From Beijerinckiaceae bacterium (GTDB taxonomy: Bacteria; Pseudomonadota; Alphaproteobacteria; Rhizobiales; Beijerinckiaceae): a stretch of 64,000 nt of DNA. Where the stretch lies: assembly GCA_947478405.1 (NCBI GenBank), contig CANJVX010000003.1:84202-148201 (forward strand), in the 5' to 3' direction. A program made the position numbers and the translations under genes. The notes beneath the pieces are model-generated. The model was not told where the DNA came from and ran no database searches. It saw nothing but the letters and a program-made list of their open reading frames with translations. Below are positions 18,741 through 26,188 of this stretch, one piece after another; the first letter of the stretch is position 1; each line of letters starts with the position of its first letter.

Positions 18741-19042
18741 TGGGTGTCTTTGCTTTTCTTCCCCTGATCTTACTGGCGCTGCTGGGCGGGGCTGCCTCCG
18801 CGGCGGCGGGCCGGGCGGTTGCGCAGACCTGGCGCGCACCGATGATCCTTTTTTTCTATGCGTTCCTTCTGGCCTTGGTTTTGTTGTTTTTGGCCTTTGC
18901 CTTGTTTGACGTGTCGCCACGCCTGTCGGGGCTGGCCTTGGCCTTTGGCTGGTCGCTTGCTTTCGCGCGGGTGGCGTTTCAACTGACGCGGGCGCGCCAG
19001 ATGGTCGCTCAATATAGCTTTACCCGTCACCCCAAGGCGTGA
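18740..19042 (+). CDS. Small membrane protein embedded in the liv operon
   Basis: A 100-residue protein starting at the ATG that shares its A with the livF stop. It has two hydrophobic segments (about 3-20 and 35-57), a third weaker one (about 62-80) and a basic end. The tight coupling to livF and the position before livK make it part of the operon. I recognise no family; it could stabilise the permease or be a passenger. Confidence 0.7.
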   Translation: MGVFAFLPLILLALLGGAASAAAGRAVAQTWRAPMILFFYAFLLALVLLFLAFALFDVSPRLSGLALAFGWSLAFARVAFQLTRARQMVAQYSFTRHPKA

Positions 19043-19100
19043 CAGGGCGGTTGAAACGGGTAAGCTTGGCTCAGAGATTCACTTCAGCTGAGGGCCTCCC

Positions 19101-20228
19101 ATGAAATCCCCGTTCATCTCCCGATTGGTTCTGGCGGCGCCTGTTGCTGGCGCACTCATTGCCTCTTCTGCTCTGGCGCAAGTGAAGATGGGTGTCGGTG
19201 GGCCGATGACCGGGTCTTCCGCCGCCTTCGGCTCCATGCTGAAGAATGGTGCTGAGCAGGCAGCGGAAGATATCAACGCTGCCGGCGGCATTCTGGGCCA
19301 GAAGATTCAGCTCTTCATTGGTGACGATGCATCCAAGCCTGAACAGGGCGTTTCGGTAGCCAATAAATTTGTCGGCGATGGCGTGAAATATGTCATCGGC
19401 CATTTTAATTCAGGCGTGTCGATCCCGACCTCTGCGGAAGTCTATTCCGAGAATAATATGTTGCAGATCACGCCGGCCTCTACCAGTCCGCGTTTCACCG
19501 AGCGGGGATTGTGGAACGTGTTTCGCACGTGTGGTCGCGATGACCAGCAGGGCGAGGTGGCTGCAAAATATATTATCGACAAGCTGAAGGATAAGCGCAT
19601 CGCCGTGGTTCACGACAAGACGCCTTATGGCAAAGGGCTTGCTGATGAAACACAAAAGGCGATGAAGGCGGGCGGCGTGAAAGAAGTGCTCTATGAGGGC
19701 ATCAATCCGGGCGAGCGCGATTATTCAGCCATTGTCACCAAGCTAAAGGCGCAACGCGTCGAGGTTCTCTTCTGGGGTGGTCTGCATGGTGAAGCTGGCG
19801 TGCTCTTGCGCCAGATGCGCGAGCAGGGCTTGAGTACTTTGATGATTGGCGGTGATGGCATTGCGACAGCCGAGCTTGCCGCCATTGCGGGTGATGCGGT
19901 GGAAGGCACTCTGATGACCTTTGGTCCTGATCCGATCAAGCGTCCCGATGCGGCCGAGGTGTTGAAAAAGTTCGAAGCCAAGAAGATCAATCCGGAAAGC
20001 TACACGCTTTATTCTTATGCGGCTGTGCAGGTGGTGAAACTGGCAGCCGAGAAAGCAGGCACGCTCGACACCAAAAAGGTGGCGGAGGTGATTCATTCCG
20101 GCATGACGTTCCAGACGGTGCTGGGCAAATTGTCTTTCGACAAGAAGGGCGATCGCACGGATGCCGATTACGTCATGTATGTCTGGAAAAAGGGCGCTGA
20201 TGGAAAGATGGGCTTTGTCCAGTTGTGA
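19101..20228 (+). CDS. livK: Branched-chain amino acid-type periplasmic binding protein LivK
   Basis: A 375-residue type-I periplasmic binding protein. A signal peptide (ending SSALA-QV) precedes MGVGGPMTGSSAAFGSMLKNGAEQAAEDINAAGGILGQKIQLFIGDDAS, the hallmark N-lobe start. AVVHDKTPYGKGLADE and RDYSAIVTKLKAQ lie in the hinge region, and YAAVQVVKLAAEKAGTLD near the end. It is the receptor for the LivHMGF importer and is followed by a strong terminator closing the operon. Confidence 0.95.
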   Translation: MKSPFISRLVLAAPVAGALIASSALAQVKMGVGGPMTGSSAAFGSMLKNGAEQAAEDINAAGGILGQKIQLFIGDDASKPEQGVSVANKFVGDGVKYVIGHFNSGVSIPTSAEVYSENNMLQITPASTSPRFTERGLWNVFRTCGRDDQQGEVAAKYIIDKLKDKRIAVVHDKTPYGKGLADETQKAMKAGGVKEVLYEGINPGERDYSAIVTKLKAQRVEVLFWGGLHGEAGVLLRQMREQGLSTLMIGGDGIATAELAAIAGDAVEGTLMTFGPDPIKRPDAAEVLKKFEAKKINPESYTLYSYAAVQVVKLAAEKAGTLDTKKVAEVIHSGMTFQTVLGKLSFDKKGDRTDADYVMYVWKKGADGKMGFVQL

Positions 20229-20250
20229 TCATCTATAGAGGCAAAATGAA

Positions 20251-20276
20251 AAAGGCGGGCTTAGGCCCGCCTTTTC
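20251..20276 (+). terminator. Rho-independent terminator of the liv operon
   Basis: A perfect 10-bp stem (20251-20260 with 20265-20274, loop TTAG) ends in a T4CT tract, 22 bases after the livK stop. Confidence 0.88.
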
Positions 20277-20437
20277 TCTGGATTGCCACGTCGCCTTCGG
20301 CTCCTCGCAATGACGGGGAAAGAGGGTAGCCTCTCCGCCGTCATTGCGAGCGCAGCGAAGCAATCCATAGCACCAATCTCGCAAGTTATGCGCTATGGAT
20401 TGCCGCGTCGGCCCTGCGGGCCTCCTTGCAATGACGA
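20277..20437. repeat. Dispersed palindromic repeat, one and a half copies
   Basis: A right arm (20277-20315, GGATTGCCACGTCGCC...GCAATGACGGGG) is followed by a complete copy (20339-20437). Its arms CATTGCGAGCGCAGCGAAGC and GGATTGCCGCGTCGG...GCAATGACG face each other around an inner inverted repeat (CCATAGC...GCTATGG). It lies between the convergent livK and purB genes. Confidence 0.85.
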
Positions 20438-20440
20438 GAA

Positions 20441-21742
20441 TTAGCCGAAGACACGATTGAAAATCGTGTCCACGTGTTTCAGGTGGTAGCCCAGATCAAA
20501 CAGCTCTTCGAGCTCCTTGTCTGACAGGGCTTTCGACACTTCCGCGTCTTTCTTGAGCAGCGTCAGGAAGTCGCCTTCGCCGCGCCAGACGGGCATCGCG
20601 TTGCGCTGTACGAACTTATAGCTGTCCTCGCGCGAAATGCCTTTTTGCGTGAGCGCCAGCAAGACACGCTGCGAATGGATGAGCCCGCCCAGGCGATCCA
20701 GATTCTTCTGCATGTTTTCCGGATAGACAATCAGCTTGTCGATCACGCCCGTCAGACGTGCCAAAGCAAAGTCGAGTGTGATGGTTGCATCAGGGCCGAT
20801 CATACGCTCGACAGACGAATGCGAAATATCGCGCTCGTGCCAGAGCGCGACATTTTCCATGGCGGGCAGGGCCATGCCGCGCACGAGACGCGCGAGGCCG
20901 GTGAGGTTTTCCGTCAGCACAGGATTGCGCTTGTGCGGCATGGCGGAAGAGCCCTTCTGGCCTTCCGAGAAAAATTCTTCTGCTTCCAATACTTCCGTGC
21001 GCTGCATGTGGCGCACTTCGGTGGCCAGGCGCTCGATGGAAGAGGCAATCACGCCCAAGGTCGCAAAGAACATGGCGTGGCGATCACGCGGAATGACCTG
21101 TGTCGAGACGGGCTCGACAGCGAGGCCCATTTTCTTGGCGACATGTTCTTCAACACGCGGGTCGATATTGGCGAAGGTGCCGACAGCGCCAGAAATGGCG
21201 CAGGTGGCGATTTCCTTGCGCGCATGCACAAGGCGTTCGCGGCAGCGGGTGAACTCGGCATAGGCTTGTGCGAGTTTCAGGCCGAAGGTCACAGGCTCTG
21301 CGTGAATACCATGCGAGCGGCCGATGACCGGTGTCATTTTATGTTCCAGCGCGCGTCGTTTGATGGCGGCAAGCAGCGCATCGAGATCAGCCAGCAGAAT
21401 ATCGGAGGCGCGGGCGAGCTGCACGGCAAGGCACGTGTCGAGCACGTCGGACGACGTCATGCCTTGGTGGACGAAGCGTGACTCGGGGCCGATGAATTCG
21501 GCGAGATGGGTCAGGAAGGCGATGACGTCATGCTTGGTGACGCGTTCGATTTCATCGATCCGGTCGACGTCGAAAGTGACATGGCCAGCGCCGTCCCAGA
21601 TCGCCTTGGCGCTTTCTTTCGGAATGGTGCCGATTTCGGCCAGCGCGTCACAAGCATGGGCCTCGATCTCGAACCAGATGCGAAAACGCGTCTGCGAATC
21701 CCAGATGGCAACCATTTCGGGGCGGGAATAGCGGGGGATCAT
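20441..21742 (-). CDS. purB: Adenylosuccinate lyase
   Basis: From the ATG at 21742 the protein has 433 residues, the normal size. An upstream-open frame of 62 more codons reads through repeat DNA and is not credible. The N-terminus MIPRYSRPEMVAIW is typical of alphaproteobacterial PurB. The superfamily signature GSSAMPHKRNP is at residues 264-274, and the general acid/base His lies in GRSHGIHAEP (about 144). The enzyme cleaves SAICAR and adenylosuccinate in purine synthesis. It is flanked on both sides by copies of the dispersed repeat. Confidence 0.97.
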   Translation of the reverse strand: MIPRYSRPEMVAIWDSQTRFRIWFEIEAHACDALAEIGTIPKESAKAIWDGAGHVTFDVDRIDEIERVTKHDVIAFLTHLAEFIGPESRFVHQGMTSSDVLDTCLAVQLARASDILLADLDALLAAIKRRALEHKMTPVIGRSHGIHAEPVTFGLKLAQAYAEFTRCRERLVHARKEIATCAISGAVGTFANIDPRVEEHVAKKMGLAVEPVSTQVIPRDRHAMFFATLGVIASSIERLATEVRHMQRTEVLEAEEFFSEGQKGSSAMPHKRNPVLTENLTGLARLVRGMALPAMENVALWHERDISHSSVERMIGPDATITLDFALARLTGVIDKLIVYPENMQKNLDRLGGLIHSQRVLLALTQKGISREDSYKFVQRNAMPVWRGEGDFLTLLKKDAEVSKALSDKELEELFDLGYHLKHVDTIFNRVFG

Positions 21743-21823
21743 CGGCGGGCTCCGGATAGGGATTCTTATCGGGGTCGGCGTAGCACGGCAGGGGGGCGAG
21801 GGCCTAGTGCGGGGCGGGGATAA

Positions 21824-21913
21824 CCCCGTCATTGCGAGCGAAGCGAAGCAACCCAGAAGCCTCACGCGTGCCTCTGGTGTGCCGCGTCGCCCGCGGCTCC
21901 TCGCAATGACGGG
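21824..21913. repeat. Dispersed palindromic repeat, full copy
   Basis: CCCCGTCATTGCGAGCGAAG at the left and its complement CGCAATGACGGG at the right enclose a CAACCCAGAAGCC core. It lies between the divergent purB and VUT-family genes. Confidence 0.85.
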
Positions 21914-21979
21914 TGAAAAGCCTTGCATCTGGCCGTCATTACCTGCATGTAGCGGCCAAATCCCGTTGAGACCTAAACC

Positions 21980-22543
21980 ATGACCCTCGAACGCCAGCGC
22001 CTCGTTGAAGGCCTCGCCTGTCTGATTGCTTTCGGTGCCTGTATTCCGCTTGCCAATTGGATGATTGGAAATGTCGGCGCTTTTTGTACGCCGGAAGGGA
22101 TTTGCCTGATCCCGGTCGCTCCGGGCGTCATGGCACCGTCAGGTGTTTTGATGATTGGTCTTGCCTTGGTGTTGCGCGATCTTGTGCAGCGCCGCCTTGG
22201 CACTAAGTTTGCCCTAGCGGCCATTGCCGCTGGGACAGCCATTTCAGCGCTTTTGGCCCCGCCAGCATTGGTCGTTGCCTCAGCTGCGGCTTTCCTGTTT
22301 TCGGAACTGGCCGATTTTGCGGTCTACACGCCCTTGCAGCGCCGCCGCCTTGTTCTGGCGGTCTTCGCCTCCAGCGGCACGGGTCTTGTGGTCGATTCCA
22401 TCGTCTTTTTATGGCTGGCCTTTGGATCGCTGGATTATCTGGGCGGCCAGATCATTGGAAAGGCGTGGATGGTGCTGATTGCGCTGCCCCTCATCCATCT
22501 GCTGCGCCGTCGCGATGAACGCATTGGATTGCAGCCGGCCTGA
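21980..22543 (+). CDS. VUT-family membrane transporter (possibly a queuosine-precursor transporter)
   Basis: A 187-residue protein with five or six hydrophobic segments. The segment PSGVLMIGLALVLRDLVQRRLG and the later FLFSELADFAVYTPLQRR, then SSGTGLVVDSIVFLWLAFG, match the pattern of VUT/DUF165 proteins (YhhQ relatives). YhhQ itself imports queuosine precursors. The relation here is to the short subgroup that lacks some YhhQ features, so the substrate is uncertain. It is followed closely by rpe. Confidence 0.75.
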   Translation: MTLERQRLVEGLACLIAFGACIPLANWMIGNVGAFCTPEGICLIPVAPGVMAPSGVLMIGLALVLRDLVQRRLGTKFALAAIAAGTAISALLAPPALVVASAAAFLFSELADFAVYTPLQRRRLVLAVFASSGTGLVVDSIVFLWLAFGSLDYLGGQIIGKAWMVLIALPLIHLLRRRDERIGLQPA

Positions 22544-22600
22544 GGTTTCTTCCACGGGCAAAGAATGTTAGTCCCCCGTGAGTACATCCGGAGCCAAAAC

Positions 22601-23281
22601 ATGCGCCCCCTTCAGATTTTGCCCTCCATGCTCGCCAGCGATTTTTCCAAGCTTGGCCAGGAAGTCAGCGACATTATGGGCGCGGGCGGCGACATTGTGC
22701 ATCTGGATGTGATGGACGGGCATTTCGTGCCCAACATTACTTTCGGCCCCGATGTCATCAAAGCCATCCGCAAATGCACGGATAAGCCGTTTGATACGCA
22801 TTTGATGATTGCTCCTACGGATTCGTTTCTGGAGGCGTTTGCCAAGGCGGGTTCTGATTACATCACAGTCCATGCCGAAGCAGGCCCGCATGTGCATCGT
22901 TCGTTGCAGGCGATCCGCGCACTCGGCAAAAAAGCGGGCGTTGCTGTCAATCCCGGCACGCCGGAAGATCTCGTCGAATATCTCCTCGACGATGTCGATC
23001 TCATTCTCGCCATGACTGTGAACCCCGGCTTTGGCGGCCAGAGTTTCATCCGTCCCGTGCTCGAAAAAGTGCGCCGCATTCGCGCCATGGTGGGAGATCG
23101 CCCGATCGACATTGAAGTCGACGGCGGCGTGACAGCTGACAATGCGGGTGATTGCGCCAAGGCGGGCGCCAATTTTCTGGTGGCTGGCTCGGCGGCTTTC
23201 AAAGGCGGGCCGAATGCCTATGCGGCCAATATCGAAACCATCCGCAAAGCAGCGCTTTTGGGTCGTGGTGAGCTGGTTTAA
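22601..23281 (+). CDS. rpe: Ribulose-phosphate 3-epimerase
   Basis: The ATG at 22601 has GGAG upstream and gives a 226-residue TIM-barrel enzyme of normal size. Characteristic segments are PSMLASDF (active-site Ser), HLDVMDGHFVPNITFG with metal-binding His and Asp, MTVNPGFGGQSF, and IEVDGGV. It interconverts ribulose-5-phosphate and xylulose-5-phosphate in the pentose phosphate and Calvin cycles. No Calvin-cycle genes are nearby, which fits the housekeeping copy. Confidence 0.97.
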   Translation: MRPLQILPSMLASDFSKLGQEVSDIMGAGGDIVHLDVMDGHFVPNITFGPDVIKAIRKCTDKPFDTHLMIAPTDSFLEAFAKAGSDYITVHAEAGPHVHRSLQAIRALGKKAGVAVNPGTPEDLVEYLLDDVDLILAMTVNPGFGGQSFIRPVLEKVRRIRAMVGDRPIDIEVDGGVTADNAGDCAKAGANFLVAGSAAFKGGPNAYAANIETIRKAALLGRGELV

Positions 23282-23287
23282 CAGCTC

Positions 23288-23377
23288 GTCACCGCGAGGA
23301 GGCCGCAGGCCGAAGCAGCAATCCAGGAGCCAACGTCAGGCTGTCTGGATTTCTTCGCTGACGCTCGCAATGACGGC
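23288..23377. repeat. Dispersed palindromic repeat, diverged copy
   Basis: A diverged copy with CAATCCAGGAG and TGGATTTCTTCGC...CTCGCAATGACGG. It lies between the convergent rpe and pcaC genes. Confidence 0.75.
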
Positions 23378-23389
23378 GCATATGGCCCG

Positions 23390-23770
23390 TCAAATCCCCA
23401 TATCGTCGAAAACTTCCTGCGCCAGTTTGAAGGCGTGATTGGCTGGCGGCACGCCGGCGTAAATTGCGCATTGCAGGATGATTTCTTTCAGCTCGTCCTT
23501 GGTCAGGCCATTGTTGAAACAAGCACGCACATGCAGCTTGAACTCTTCCCAATTGCGGGTCGAAATGGTTGATGACAGCACAACGACTGATCGGGTGCGG
23601 CGATCAAGACCGGGGCGCGACCAGATATCACCCCAAGCGGTGCGCTGGATGAAATCAAACCAGTCCGCATTGAATTCGGTCTGCGCCTTGTTGGATTTGT
23701 CCACCCAGGCATCGCCCAGAACTTCGCGGCGGACTTTCACGCCTTGTGTGAAGCGGGTTTTATCGTCCAT
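23390..23770 (-). CDS. pcaC: 4-carboxymuconolactone decarboxylase
   Basis: A 126-residue helical protein of the CMD/AhpD superfamily. The N-terminus FTQGVKVRREVLGDAWVDKS and the segment EFKLHVRACFNNGLTKDELKEIILQCAIYAGVPPANHAFKLA are classic PcaC. It converts 4-carboxymuconolactone to 3-oxoadipate enol-lactone in the protocatechuate branch of the beta-ketoadipate pathway. Its ATG shares a base with the pcaD stop, so the two are translated together. Other pca genes are not in the window. Confidence 0.95.
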   Translation of the reverse strand: MDDKTRFTQGVKVRREVLGDAWVDKSNKAQTEFNADWFDFIQRTAWGDIWSRPGLDRRTRSVVVLSSTISTRNWEEFKLHVRACFNNGLTKDELKEIILQCAIYAGVPPANHAFKLAQEVFDDMGI

Positions 23771-24855
23771 CAGCGGGCGCTCCTCTTCTTGGTTTTTCTC
23801 ACAATGCGGCGCGTGATCTTTTTGGTCGCCTTCTTGGCGACTGTCTTGACGGTTTTCTTCGGGGCTTTTTTAGCCACTTTCTTCACGCTCTTTTTCGGAG
23901 CTGATTTTTCCGCGTTCTTTTTGGCGACTTTCTTGGCTATTTTCTTGACCACTTTTTTGGCCGTCTTCTTCGTAGCCTTTTTGGCGGCCTGCTTCACAAG
24001 TTTGCGCGAAGGCTTTTTCACAGCCTTCTTTTTGGCAGGTGCTTTTTTTGCCTTCGGTGCGGCGGGCTTTTTGGCAGCCTTGGTCAGGAATTGCATTACG
24101 GCGCGGGCGAAAGCGTCGGGCATTTCCACATTGGATAGATGCGCCGCATCCAGTTCTACATAATCCGAGCCCTCGATCAGCGAGGCGAGTTCCATACCGA
24201 GCTTGGCTGGAGTTGCGGGATCGCGCGTGCCGGCAATCACCAGCACGGGAGCTTGCGCACGGCGCACGGTTTCGCGCTGGTCCATGTCGCGCACGGCGGC
24301 GCATGCGGCGATATAGCCCTGGGCGGGTGTTGCGACCAGCATCTGGGCAATGCGCTGGACGCCGGCCGGATCGAGAGCCTGAAACTCAGGTGTGAACCAG
24401 CGCTCAATCAACCCACCGGTGATCGAGGCCATGCCATTCTTCTGCACATTCACAATGCGCGTATTCCAGGGGCGTGCATCAGGCATATAGGCGGAGGTAT
24501 TGGCCAGTACGGCGCGGGTGATGCGCTCGGGCGCATGCGCCAGCAGCCATTGGCCGACCATGCCGCCCAAGGAGAGACCGAGCCAATTGACGCTGGAAAG
24601 CTCCAGCGCATCCATAATGGCCAGCGCGTCGGCGCCCAGCATAGCAATGGAATAGGGGCCGCTATTGGCCACCGAGCCGCCGTGCCCACGGGAATCATAG
24701 CGCACGACGCGGAATTTCTTCGTCAGCGCGGGCATCTGCGCATCCCACATGTGGAGATCGGTGCCCAGTGAATTGGATAGCATGAGGACGGGCGCCGAGG
24801 CGGGCCCCTCAATTTCAACGCGGAATTGGCCGGTTGCAGTGGTCAGATGGGCCAT
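23770..24855 (-). CDS. pcaD: 3-oxoadipate enol-lactonase with a lysine-rich, histone-H1-like tail
   Basis: Residues 1-258 are a full alpha/beta hydrolase of the PcaD type: SNSLGTDLHMWD, nucleophile GLSLGG (Ser95), acid in GTRDPATP (Asp212) and AAHLSNVE (His239). It hydrolyses 3-oxoadipate enol-lactone. Normal PcaD ends here, at about 260 residues. This one continues for about 103 residues made almost only of Lys, Ala, Val, Thr and Pro in AKK/VKK/AKKA repeats, ending KTKKRSAR. Such tails resemble the C-terminal domain of histone H1 and bacterial H1-like proteins and should bind nucleic acid or polyphosphate. The frame is open and continues straight into pcaC, so it is not an annotation artefact. 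Confidence 0.93.
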   Translation of the reverse strand: MAHLTTATGQFRVEIEGPASAPVLMLSNSLGTDLHMWDAQMPALTKKFRVVRYDSRGHGGSVANSGPYSIAMLGADALAIMDALELSSVNWLGLSLGGMVGQWLLAHAPERITRAVLANTSAYMPDARPWNTRIVNVQKNGMASITGGLIERWFTPEFQALDPAGVQRIAQMLVATPAQGYIAACAAVRDMDQRETVRRAQAPVLVIAGTRDPATPAKLGMELASLIEGSDYVELDAAHLSNVEMPDAFARAVMQFLTKAAKKPAAPKAKKAPAKKKAVKKPSRKLVKQAAKKATKKTAKKVVKKIAKKVAKKNAEKSAPKKSVKKVAKKAPKKTVKTVAKKATKKITRRIVRKTKKRSAR

Positions 24856-24998
24856 GCTCTCTTGCTCCTGCGGCGCGCGGGCTTTAACACCAAGCTATAG
24901 GGCTTGGCACAAGCGCATAGACCGCCCGGGGCGTCAGCGCAACCGGAGGCGGCCGCGAGGTCGCCAACCAGCCCGCGCAAAATGGAGGATAAGGCAGC

Positions 24999-25457
24999 AT
25001 GGCGATGACGATGACGGGCGAAGTGGCCCTTCCCGCGACCCGCGAAACAGTCTGGGTGAAGCTCAATGACCCGGCCGTTCTGAAAGCCTGCATCCCTGGC
25101 TGTGAAATCCTCGACAAAACGAGCGAGACCGGCTTTTCCGCAGTTGTGAAGCTCAAGATCGGCCCGGTCTCTGCCACGTTCAAAGGCTCGGTTGAATTGT
25201 CCGATCTCGACCCGCCGAATGGCTACCGCATCTCGGGCCAGGGCGAGGGCGGCGTCGCCGGCTTTGCCAAGGGTGGCGCGACCGTGCATCTGACAGATGC
25301 GCCCGATGGGGCCGAGGGCTGCGTGCTGTCTTATAATGTCGAAGCCAATGTGGGGGGCAAAATTGCCCAGCTCGGCGCGCGTCTTATCGATGGCGTCGCG
25401 AAGAAAACGGCCGACCAGTTTTTCAACAATTTTGCGAATGCGGTGAAGGCAGGCTGA
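24999..25457 (+). CDS. coxG: CoxG-like SRPBCC protein
   Basis: A 152-residue protein with the CoxG opening MTGEVALPATRETVWVKLNDPAVLKACIPGCE. The later segments GSVELSDLDPPNGYRISGQGEGG and a C-terminal helix RLIDGVAKKTADQFFNNFANAV follow. The SRPBCC fold binds hydrophobic ligands. In CO-dehydrogenase operons CoxG is thought to help attach the enzyme to the membrane. GGAGG precedes the start, and it is the first gene of the cox-type operon, divergent from pcaD. Confidence 0.9.
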   Translation: MAMTMTGEVALPATRETVWVKLNDPAVLKACIPGCEILDKTSETGFSAVVKLKIGPVSATFKGSVELSDLDPPNGYRISGQGEGGVAGFAKGGATVHLTDAPDGAEGCVLSYNVEANVGGKIAQLGARLIDGVAKKTADQFFNNFANAVKAG

Positions 25458-25618
25458 CGCCTGCGCCGGTCTGCATCTTTCCCGCACATCTCCACCTTTC
25501 TGGCGGGGTGCGGTGGGCTTGACCGGCGTCAATGGGTCGGCTCAACTTGGGCTATCTCACGGGTGCTTTTGGTGCCCGCTTTCCGGCGCAAAGACCGGAC
25601 TTTTGGAGGAAGAGGCGA

Positions 25619-26107
25619 ATGGCCAGTGTGACATTGACGGTGAACGGCAAGACCATCACCCGCGACATCGATCCGCGCACTTTGCTTGTTGAGTTTCTGC
25701 GCGAGCATATGCGCCTCACCGGCACACATGTGGGTTGCGACACGACGCAATGCGGCTGCTGCACTGTGCATGTGGATGGCAAGGCTCTCAAGAGCTGCAC
25801 GCTCTTGGCCGTGGCTGTGGACGGCTCCACCATCATGACGATTGAAGGTCTCGCCAAGGGCGAAGATCTGCATCCGATGCAGGCGGCGTTTCGTGAATAT
25901 CATGGTTTGCAATGCGGCTTCTGCACGCCGGGCATGATCATGAGTGCGGTCGATATGGTGCGCCGCAAGGGCACCGACCTTGATGACAAGACGATCCGTG
26001 AAGAGTTAGAGGGCAATATCTGCCGCTGCACGGGCTACCATAATATTGTGAAGGCGATTCATTACGGCGCCGAAGCTATGGGTAAGGCGGGCACTGCAGC
26101 GGAGTGA
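25619..26107 (+). CDS. coxS: Molybdenum hydroxylase / CO-dehydrogenase small iron-sulfur subunit
   Basis: The ATG at 25619 follows GGAGGAAG and gives 162 residues. The ferredoxin-like N-terminal [2Fe-2S] site uses Cys40, Cys45, Cys48 and Cys60 ([16 protein letters not shown]). The helical C-terminal [2Fe-2S] site uses Cys99, Cys102, Cys135 and Cys137 (QCGFCTPGM and ICRCTGY). It passes electrons from the molybdenum centre to FAD in the S-L-M complex. Confidence 0.95.
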   Translation: MASVTLTVNGKTITRDIDPRTLLVEFLREHMRLTGTHVGCDTTQCGCCTVHVDGKALKSCTLLAVAVDGSTIMTIEGLAKGEDLHPMQAAFREYHGLQCGFCTPGMIMSAVDMVRRKGTDLDDKTIREELEGNICRCTGYHNIVKAIHYGAEAMGKAGTAAE

Positions 26108-26188
26108 TCCTCCGCTTTTTCACGCAAGCAATCATAAAAGAGCCGGGCGCATCACAGCGGAACCGGCCCGTTCTCTGGAGGAAAACAG

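Noticed and set aside
21743..21928. A 62-residue N-terminal extension of PurB
   Set aside because: It reads through the dispersed palindromic repeat and carries no PurB-like residues. The ATG at 21742 gives the normal N-terminus.
23744..24163. A plus-strand frame coding for a very Phe/Leu-rich, apparently membrane-spanning protein
   Set aside because: It is the antisense of the lysine-rich pcaD tail. AAG/AAA Lys codons read backwards give Phe and Leu. The minus-strand frame has the recognisable PcaD domain.
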